Assembly (NCBI GenBank): GCA_900550095.1
Contig: URRG01000118.1
Span: 1-6,971 of the forward strand
Source: an uncultured Oscillospiraceae bacterium
GTDB lineage: Bacteria; Bacillota; Clostridia; Oscillospirales; Acutalibacteraceae
DNA length: 6,971 bases
Direction of reading: 5' to 3'
The position numbers were made by a program, and so were the translations under genes. Shown here in pieces: positions 1-5,454 of the stretch. The notes below the pieces were generated by a model. That model was given only the letters and a program-made list of their open reading frames with translations, had not been told where the DNA came from and ran no database searches. Numbering within the stretch: the stretch's first letter is position 1; each line of letters starts with the position of its first letter.

Positions 1-69
1 CAACAGGGGATGGGAAAAGGCGGTATGCAGGGCGGCATGTGTGATGATAGAAGGGAGACAGCCCTATGA
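1..69 (+). CDS. Possible C-terminal tail of an upstream gene (partial, Met/Gly-rich)
   Basis: Frame 1 is open from the window edge and ends at TGA 67-69, which overlaps the pflB ATG (66-68) as ATGA, a common translational-coupling arrangement. The 22 visible residues are rich in Gly and Met (GMGKGGMQGGM) and end in a charged stretch. Gly/Met-rich tails occur at the end of several unrelated proteins, so no function can be given. Frame 2 is also open here (to a TGA at 77-79), so this could be chance. The pflB ribosome-binding site would lie inside this tail. Confidence 0.25.
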   Translation, partial: QQGMGKGGMQGGMCDDRRETAL

Positions 70-2294
70 AACAGTGGAATGAATTCGTGCCGGGAATATG
101 GCAGGACGAAATCAACGTCAGAGATTTCATTCAGAGGAATTATACACCCTACGGCGGAAATGAAGACTTTTTGCAGCCTGCCACGGAGAGGACTCTTTCT
201 CTGCGGAGCAGACTGGACGATCTCCTGAAAAAGGAGAGAGAAAACGGCGGCGCTTATAAGGTGGACACCAGAACCGCCATCACTCCCACGGCCTTTGCCC
301 CGGGATACCTGGATAAGGAACGGGAGCTGATCGTGGGCCTGCAGACGGACGAGCCTCTCAAACGGGCCTGCAACCCCTTCGGGGGGATGCGGATGGTGCG
401 GGAAGCCTGCGCCGCATATGGCTATGAGGTTTCCCCGGAGCTGGAAGAGGAATTTAAGCTCCATAAAACCCACAATGACGGCGTGTTTTCCGCCTATACG
501 CCTGAGATCCGCGCCGCCCGCCACTGCGGCCTGATCACCGGTCTGCCGGATGCTTACGGCCGGGGCCGCATCATCGGGGATTACCGCAGAGTGGCTCTCT
601 ACGGCGTGGACAGGCTCATAGAGGCGAAGAAGCGGGATAAGCTGGCCGTGGGCCTGGAAGCCATGCTGCATGAAACCATCCGCTTGAGCGAGGAGCTTGC
701 CGATCAGATCAAGGCCCTGGAGGATCTGAAAAAAATGGCTTCTATGTACGGCTTCGATATCTCGCAGCCCGCCGGGAATGCCCAGGAGGCTGTGCAGTGG
801 GTGTATTTTGCCTATCTGGCTTCCATCAAGGAGCAGAACGGAGCCGCGATGAGCCTGGGCCGCGTTTCTACGTTCCTGGATATCTATTTTGAGCGGGATC
901 TGAGAAACGGCCTGCTGGATGAGACCCGCGCCCAGGAGATCATGGATGATTTCGTCATGAAGCTCCGCATGGCACGTCATCTGCGCACGCCGGAATACAA
1001 TGAGCTTTTCGGCGGCGACCCCATGTGGATCACGGAAGCTGTGGGCGGCGTCGGCGAAGACGGCCGTCATATGGTCACAAAGAACTGCTACCGCATGCTG
1101 AACACGCTCTATAATCTGAATCCCGCGGCGGAGCCTAATCTGACCGTTCTGTGGTCTGAAAAGCTGCCGGAAAGCTGGAAGCGCTTTGTTGCCAAGGTTT
1201 CCTGCGATACGGACGCCCTTCAGTATGAAAACGACGATATTATGCGCCCTGTGTATGGAGACGATTATGCTATCGCCTGCTGCGTATCCGCCATGCGCGT
1301 GGGGAAGGATATGCAGTTCTTCGGCGCCAGAGCCAACCTGGCTAAGCTGGTGCTTCTGGCCATAAACGGCGGGCGGGATGAACTCAAAAACCAGCAGGTG
1401 GGGCCTGAGATGGAGATTTGGCCCGAGGAATATCTGGATTACGACAAGCTGATGGAACGCATGGATTTCTATCGTCCCTGGCTGGCGAAAACCTATGTGA
1501 ACGCCATGAATATCATCCATTACATGCATGATAAGTACGCCTATGAAAAGACCCAGCTGGCCCTGCACGATACGGATGTGCGCCGGCTGATGGCCTTCGG
1601 TATCGCGGGCATGAGCTGTATGGCGGATTCTCTTTCCGCTGTGAAATATGCAAGGGTGCGCTGCGTGCGGGATCCGGAGACGGGCCTTGTGACCGATTTC
1701 GTGACGGAGGGAGATTTCCCAAAATTCGGCAACGACGATGACCGGGTGGATTCCATCGCCTGCGAGCAGGTGGAAAAGTTCTATCAGGCTCTTTCCCAGA
1801 ATCCTCTTTACAGGAAGGCTGTCCATACTCTTTCGATCCTGACCATCACATCCAATGTGATGTATGGCAAGAAGACGGGCAATACCCCCGACGGCCGCAA
1901 GAGAGGCGAACCCCTGGCCCCCGGCGCGAACCCCATGTCCGGCAGGGATGTTTCCGGCGCTCTGGCCTCTTTGAACTCTGTGGCGAAGCTCAGCTATGAG
2001 TATTGCCGGGACGGTATTTCCAATACTTTCTCCATTGTTCCCGGCGCTTTGGGAAAGGACGAGGAGACCCGCCTCCAGAACCTGGTGCAGATTCTTACCG
2101 GTTACTTCGGGCAGAAGGCTCACCATTTGAACGTGAATGTTCTGAACCGGGAAACTTTGATGGCCGCTTATGAGCATCCGGAAGAATATCCAAACCTGAC
2201 CATCCGTGTTTCCGGATATGCGGTGAACTTCTATAAGCTCTCCCGGGAACAGCAGCGGGAAGTGATCTCCCGCACCTTCCACGTTTCTGTGTAA
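66..2294 (+). CDS. pflB: Pyruvate formate-lyase (formate C-acetyltransferase), glycyl radical enzyme
   Basis: This cytoplasmic enzyme converts pyruvate and CoA to acetyl-CoA and formate without NADH, a central step of anaerobic mixed-acid fermentation. The 742-residue product is close to the family length (E. coli PflB is 760). The adjacent active-site cysteines C405-C406 lie in ACCVSAMRVGKDMQFFGARA, matching the Cys418-Cys419 site of true PFL rather than the single-Cys diol dehydratase or choline lyase relatives. The C-terminal glycyl-radical loop is IRVSGYAVNF with G717, 25 residues from the end, as expected. The PFL domain covers roughly residues 10-610 and the glycine-radical domain about 620-735. 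The ATG at 66 is chosen because AAGGGAG (51-57) sits 8 nt upstream. The activase gene follows 11 nt after the stop. The radical makes the enzyme oxygen-sensitive, so an anaerobic host is implied. No promoter is recognisable in the 65 nt available upstream. Confidence 0.97.
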   Translation: MKQWNEFVPGIWQDEINVRDFIQRNYTPYGGNEDFLQPATERTLSLRSRLDDLLKKERENGGAYKVDTRTAITPTAFAPGYLDKERELIVGLQTDEPLKRACNPFGGMRMVREACAAYGYEVSPELEEEFKLHKTHNDGVFSAYTPEIRAARHCGLITGLPDAYGRGRIIGDYRRVALYGVDRLIEAKKRDKLAVGLEAMLHETIRLSEELADQIKALEDLKKMASMYGFDISQPAGNAQEAVQWVYFAYLASIKEQNGAAMSLGRVSTFLDIYFERDLRNGLLDETRAQEIMDDFVMKLRMARHLRTPEYNELFGGDPMWITEAVGGVGEDGRHMVTKNCYRMLNTLYNLNPAAEPNLTVLWSEKLPESWKRFVAKVSCDTDALQYENDDIMRPVYGDDYAIACCVSAMRVGKDMQFFGARANLAKLVLLAINGGRDELKNQQVGPEMEIWPEEYLDYDKLMERMDFYRPWLAKTYVNAMNIIHYMHDKYAYEKTQLALHDTDVRRLMAFGIAGMSCMADSLSAVKYARVRCVRDPETGLVTDFVTEGDFPKFGNDDDRVDSIACEQVEKFYQALSQNPLYRKAVHTLSILTITSNVMYGKKTGNTPDGRKRGEPLAPGANPMSGRDVSGALASLNSVAKLSYEYCRDGISNTFSIVPGALGKDEETRLQNLVQILTGYFGQKAHHLNVNVLNRETLMAAYEHPEEYPNLTIRVSGYAVNFYKLSREQQREVISRTFHVSV

Positions 2295-2300
2295 GAGGTG
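2294..2300 (+). promoter_or_regulatory. Ribosome-binding site that decides the pflA start
   Basis: AGAGGTG lies 5 nt before the ATG at 2306. The in-frame GTG at 2300 shares its G with this Shine-Dalgarno sequence and has no other SD at a usable distance, so ATG 2306 is the better start. Confidence 0.6.
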
Positions 2301-2305
2301 TGCCG

Positions 2306-3016
2306 ATGGAAATAACGGGAAGGCTTCATTCCGTTCAGTCTCTGGGCGCTGTGGACGGGCCGGGGCTCCGGTTCGTGGTCTTTATGCAGGGGTGTCCCCT
2401 GCGGTGCGCCTACTGCCATAATCCGGAAACGTGGGATTCCGGCGGCGGCAGGACGGTTTCCCCGGCGGGGCTTTTGAAGCAGATTCTGCGTTTCCGCCCT
2501 TATTTCGGGGAAACGGGGGGCGTTACCGTAACCGGGGGAGAACCCTTGCGGCAGCCGGAATTCGTGGCGGAGCTTTTTCGGCTTCTCAGGCAGGAAGGAG
2601 TCCACACGGCGCTGGACACGTCTGGGGCCGGGGATTTGGCCCGGGCGGAGAAGGCGCTGCGGTATACCGACTTGGTGCTGGCCGACCTGAAATTTCCAAC
2701 GGAGGAAGGCTACAGGACTTACTGCAGGGGCAGCCTGGCGGCGACGGAAGCCTTTTTGGACCGTGTGGAAGCGCTGGGGATCCCCCTTTGGATCCGCCAT
2801 GTGGTGGTTCCCGGCCTTACGGACAGCCCTGAAAACCTTGCGGCCATATACAGGAAGGCAAAGAGATATTCCAACCTGAAAAAGATCGAGTGGCTGCCCT
2901 TTCATACCATGTGCCTGGAAAAGTACCGGCAGATGGGGATACCATTCCCTCTGGAAGGGACGCCGCCTATGGATGCGGAAAAGTTGAAGGAACTGACGGC
3001 GCCCTACGCCGTATGA
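2306..3016 (+). CDS. pflA: Pyruvate formate-lyase activating enzyme (radical SAM)
   Basis: This enzyme uses a [4Fe-4S] cluster and S-adenosylmethionine to abstract hydrogen from the PFL glycine (G717 of the neighbouring pflB product), producing the active glycyl radical. From ATG 2306 the protein has 236 residues, close to the 246 of E. coli PflA. The radical-SAM cluster motif is CPLRCAYC (C30, C34, C37; CX3CX2C), preceded by the family-typical GAVDGPGLRFVVFMQGC. The SAM-binding GGEP is at residues 77-80 in VTVTGGEPLRQPEF. Later motifs DLVLADLKF and WIRHVVVPGLTDS also fit PFL activases. No extra 8Fe ferredoxin insert is seen, which separates it from the activases of several other glycyl radical enzymes. 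It lies 11 nt after pflB, so the two are almost certainly co-transcribed. A GTG at 2300 would add two residues but overlaps the ribosome-binding site. Confidence 0.96.
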   Translation: MEITGRLHSVQSLGAVDGPGLRFVVFMQGCPLRCAYCHNPETWDSGGGRTVSPAGLLKQILRFRPYFGETGGVTVTGGEPLRQPEFVAELFRLLRQEGVHTALDTSGAGDLARAEKALRYTDLVLADLKFPTEEGYRTYCRGSLAATEAFLDRVEALGIPLWIRHVVVPGLTDSPENLAAIYRKAKRYSNLKKIEWLPFHTMCLEKYRQMGIPFPLEGTPPMDAEKLKELTAPYAV

Positions 3017-3018
3017 GG

Positions 3019-3050
3019 AAGGCCTCTGCCTGCGGGCAGGGGCTTTTTTT
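3019..3050 (+). terminator. Intrinsic terminator of the pflB-pflA operon
   Basis: The 9-bp stem GCCTCTGCC (3022-3030) and GGCAGGGGC (3035-3043) has one T.G wobble and a TGCG loop, followed at once by seven T (3044-3050). It starts 5 nt after the pflA stop codon. Bases 3019-3021 can pair with the first T residues to extend the stem. Confidence 0.93.
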
Positions 3051-3064
3051 GCGCCGCGGTCAAA

Positions 3065-3106
3065 ATGTCAAAAAATTACACATGGAATTCTGTAAGAAAA
3101 TGACAT
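3065..3106. promoter_or_regulatory. Nested symmetric dyad, candidate operator
   Basis: Two inverted repeats share one centre (3085.5). The outer pair is ATGTCA (3065-3070) and TGACAT (3101-3106); the inner pair is TTACA (3076-3080) and TGTAA (3091-3095). The arms are separated by 5-nt A-rich spacers on both sides. The dyad ends 6 nt before the -35 box of the next promoter. The half-site TGACA recurs at 3114-3118, inside that -35 box. Position and symmetry suggest a dimeric regulator site, but no known operator consensus is matched with certainty. Confidence 0.45.
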
Positions 3107-3112
3107 GATTCG

Positions 3113-3141
3113 TTGACAATCCTGTGGAAACTGGCTATCAT
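3113..3141 (+). promoter_or_regulatory. Sigma-A-type promoter for the C39 peptidase cluster
   Basis: A perfect TTGACA (3113-3118) is followed after exactly 17 nt by TATCAT (3136-3141), which differs from TATAAT at one position. Transcription would start near 3148. A perfect TATAAT also lies at 3146-3151 but would need a -35 at about 3123-3128 (TGTGGA), which is poor. The promoter lies beyond the pflA terminator and reads toward the gene at 3272, giving a leader of about 124 nt. Confidence 0.75.
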
Positions 3142-3188
3142 TAGATATAATAGAATTTCTAAATCAGAAGGAAGTCAAAACAGAATCC

Positions 3189-3242
3189 AGGCCGTATATC
3201 GTGCGCCGGTCTTTTTATCTGGGCTGCCGCAGGGATAACCGG
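3189..3242 (+). promoter_or_regulatory. Leader with two mutually exclusive weak hairpins
   Basis: AGGCCG (3189-3194) can pair with CGGTCT (3207-3212, one G.T wobble), directly followed by T residues to 3216, like a weak terminator. Alternatively CCGGT (3206-3210) pairs perfectly with ACCGG (3238-3242), which would break the first hairpin. The stems are short (5-6 bp) with long loops, so regulatory function is uncertain. The sequence does not match any riboswitch class I can recognise. Confidence 0.2.
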
Positions 3243-3271
3243 GGTTTGAAAAAGAGAGAGGGAATGCAGAA

Positions 3272-4669
3272 ATGGCGAGACCGCGGCGATATAGGGGGAA
3301 GAAGCCGGCAGGGCGGCCCGGAAAGGCCCATATGGCTGGGAGCAGCAGGAGAAGAAAGTTCTGTCTCAGCCTCGTGACATGCGGGGCTTTTGCGGCGGTG
3401 GCGTTTGTGCTTCTGCAGTCAGTCTCTCTTCCAGGGGAAAGCGGAATCGTACAGGCCCCCGTTTCCGATGCGCCGGTTTCCTCTGTCAGAAGCGGGGTTC
3501 CGGAATCGCAGGAACCGGAGGAAAGCGAAGAAACGGAAGAGAATGTGGGAGATCTGCTGAAGAACGCGTTTCCGGATCTAGAGGGCTTTCTTCTGCCGTC
3601 TTCCTCTGAGGAGGAGAGCTCTGAACCGGAAGAGCCCGTATATGTGAAGGAAACTCAAAAAGAGATATTGGATTTTTATAAGGAGAATGAGAAGGACAGA
3701 GAGAACGTATCTTCTCAGGGGACGCCTGTGTCGCCTTCTTCTCCGGGGCAGTCCGATGCGGGCAAGCGCGTGTGGATTTCCGACGTCCCCTTTATCAGCC
3801 AAGTGGGGACGTACCCAACGGGCTGTGAAAGCGTCAGCGCCGTGATGGCCTGCCGGTACGCGGGGATTTCCATCGATGTGAATACGTTTATCGATTCCTA
3901 TCTGCCGCGGGCTTCCTTTACCTATAAAGACGGAAAGATGTACGGATGGCATCCCGATAATTATTTTATGGGAGATCCCTATACGTCGAACGGATTCGGA
4001 TGCTATGCCCCCTGCATCGAAAAGGCTGTCCGAAAGTTCCTTCCCGGCGGATACACGCTTCGCAACACCACGGGAATGAGCTTGTCCTCCCTTTGCAGCC
4101 AGTATATTGACAAGGGGATACCGGTGGTGGTTTGGGCCACTATGTCTATGAATCCGCCTACCCAGGGAAGGCAGTGGATTCTGAAGGAAAACGGAAGCAT
4201 GTTCCAGTGGATCGGGCGGGAACACTGCCTTGTGCTTACAGGGTATGACAGCCGGTACTATTATTTCAACGATCCCCTGAGAGGTAAGATCAAATATGAA
4301 AAGGCCATAGTGGAGACCCGCTACTCCCAGCTGGGGAAACAGTCCCTGGTGGTCTATGCTTCTTCCTCTGGAGAAAGCTCATCCCCGGAAAGCAGCCAGC
4401 CTCCGGAAAGCGAATCTTCCTCGGAAGCGCCCTCTTCTTCCGGCAGTGGAACGCCGTCGGAGGAAGGCGGTTCTTCTGCGGAGAGCAGCGGGATGGGGCC
4501 TTTAGAAAGCGGCGGGAATTCTTCCGGCCAGGAAACCTCTGATTCAGGTTCCGGTGCGGGAGCGGGTTCCGAGGCGGATGTTCAGGCCGAACCGCTTCGT
4601 AAGAACGGCGCCCTTCTCCATATGCCGGGAAGAGTTTCGGTCTCAGCAGGGCGGGGCTCCGCCTTATAA
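3272..4669 (+). CDS. Membrane-anchored C39-like cysteine peptidase with Ser/Glu-rich tail
   Basis: Predicted to act outside the membrane as a papain-fold cysteine peptidase of the C39-like group (C39_2 type); the substrate is unknown. Layout of the 465 residues: a very basic cytoplasmic N-terminus (1-30), one hydrophobic segment (about 31-50) serving as signal anchor or signal peptide, an acidic Glu/Ser/Pro linker (about 60-165), the catalytic domain (about 168-363), and a low-complexity Ser/Glu/Gly tail (about 364-435) ending in a short basic stretch. Likely catalytic residues are Q176 (DVPFISQ, oxyanion), C185 (YPTGCESVS), H318 (REHCLVLTGYD) and N333 or D334 (YYYFNDP). Six cysteines (C185, C194, C244, C248, C275, C319) are shared with the next gene. 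No ABC transporter or GG-leader substrate lies nearby, so it does not look like a bacteriocin-processing C39 domain. ATG 3272 is chosen because GAGAGGGA ends 9 nt upstream. It is the first gene after the promoter at 3113. Confidence 0.85.
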   Translation: MARPRRYRGKKPAGRPGKAHMAGSSRRRKFCLSLVTCGAFAAVAFVLLQSVSLPGESGIVQAPVSDAPVSSVRSGVPESQEPEESEETEENVGDLLKNAFPDLEGFLLPSSSEEESSEPEEPVYVKETQKEILDFYKENEKDRENVSSQGTPVSPSSPGQSDAGKRVWISDVPFISQVGTYPTGCESVSAVMACRYAGISIDVNTFIDSYLPRASFTYKDGKMYGWHPDNYFMGDPYTSNGFGCYAPCIEKAVRKFLPGGYTLRNTTGMSLSSLCSQYIDKGIPVVVWATMSMNPPTQGRQWILKENGSMFQWIGREHCLVLTGYDSRYYYFNDPLRGKIKYEKAIVETRYSQLGKQSLVVYASSSGESSSPESSQPPESESSSEAPSSSGSGTPSEEGGSSAESSGMGPLESGGNSSGQETSDSGSGAGAGSEADVQAEPLRKNGALLHMPGRVSVSAGRGSAL

Positions 4670-5406
4670 GCGGTCCGCCGGTATAAAGGGACGGCGTGCG
4701 AGGAGCGTATGAGTGTATGCGTGCGAAACGGTTTTGGAAAAACAAAGCCGCTGCGGTAATGGCGGCTTTCCTTTGCGCGGCGGGGCTTGGAGCAGTTTCC
4801 TGTCAGTCTGCGCCTTCCCGTCAGCCTCTCGATGTTCCTTTTATAAGCCAGGCAGAAGCGTATCCCACAGGCTGCGAAAGCGTCAGCACCGTGATGGCCT
4901 GCCGGTATGCGGGGATTTCTATCGACGTGGAAACGTTTATAGATTCCTATCTGCCGAAGGATTCTTTTATCTATGAAAACGGTGTTATGATGGGAAGCCA
5001 CCCGGACACGGCGTTTATGGGGGATCCATATACGGACAATGGTTTCGGCTGTTATGCTCCGTGTATCGAGAAAGCTGTCCGGGGATTTCTGCCTGAAGGA
5101 TATGTGTTGAAGAATACCACAAGCACGGGTGTTCCGGAGCTCTGCAGGAAATATATAGACGCGGGAATCCCTGTGATCCTATGGGCCACGATGTATATGA
5201 AGGAGCCGACAGAGGGTGCGTAGTGGATTCTGCGGGAAACCGGGGAGAGTTTCCAATGGATTGGCGGTGAGCACTGTCTGGTGCTTACCGGATATGACGG
5301 CGAATACTATTATTTTAACGATCCTCTGTGCGGTAAGGTCCGTTATGAAAAGCAGCTGGTGGAAACCAGATATTCGCAGTTGGGGAGCCAGTCGCTTGTG
5401 GTATAC
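3782..5406 (+). repeat. Tandem duplication of the C39-like peptidase domain
   Basis: The 192-codon catalytic domain at 3782-4357 is repeated at 4831-5406 without any gap in the protein alignment. By hand count about 142 of 192 residues are identical (about 74%). The N-terminal export parts and C-terminal extensions of the two genes are unrelated. Third-position differences are frequent in the conserved stretches, so the duplication is not recent. Confidence 0.9.
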
Positions 5407-5433
5407 GATGAGAAGACGGTTCCACGGGGATAA
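4717..5433 (+). pseudogene. Lipoprotein-type C39-like peptidase interrupted by in-frame TAG
   Basis: This is a paralogue of the upstream peptidase. From ATG 4717 (AGGAG at 4701-4705) the N-terminus is a lipoprotein-like signal: basic MRAKRFWKNK, a hydrophobic core and a lipobox-like GAVSC with C29. The catalytic domain starts near residue 39, with catalytic C53 in YPTGCESVS. The frame stops at TAG 5221-5223 (codon 169), exactly where the first copy has CAG (Gln) before WIL. In the same frame the sequence continues for 69 more codons to TAA 5431-5433, including H186 (GGEHCLVLTGYD) and N201-D202 (YYYFNDP). The truncated product would lack His and Asn/Asp and should be inactive. A full product would have 238 residues. 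The next gene starts 21 nt after the TAA, showing that the original gene reached 5433. A GTG at 4696 would add seven residues but has a poorer ribosome-binding site. The stop could be a recent mutation, a sequence error or a read-through codon. Confidence 0.82.
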
Positions 5434-5454
5434 ATCGGAGGGGAGGCTCCGGGT

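Noticed and set aside
2300..2302. GTG as the pflA start
   Set aside because: It overlaps the Shine-Dalgarno sequence; ATG 2306 has correct spacing.
3148..3271. Known riboswitch (c-di-AMP, c-di-GMP or similar) in the peptidase leader
   Set aside because: Short fragments such as AACCGGGG are suggestive, but the leader is short and the conserved core blocks of these classes are not found by eye.
3577..4225. Minus-strand open frames opposite the two peptidase domains (here and at 4582-5001) that resemble each other
   Set aside because: Their similarity is only the antisense image of the duplicated catalytic domain.
4650..4663. GGCGG-GGCT-CCGCC hairpin at the end of the first peptidase gene as a terminator
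   Set aside because: It is only a 5-bp stem inside the coding sequence and no T-run follows, so read-through into the next gene is expected.
4696..4698. GTG as the start of the second peptidase
   Set aside because: ATG 4717 gives a standard lipoprotein signal (basic start, hydrophobic core, Cys) and has AGGAG upstream; the GTG start has no comparable site.
5221..5223. TAG as pyrrolysine codon
   Set aside because: The paralogue has Gln at this position, the protein is not a methylamine methyltransferase, and no pyl genes are present in the window.
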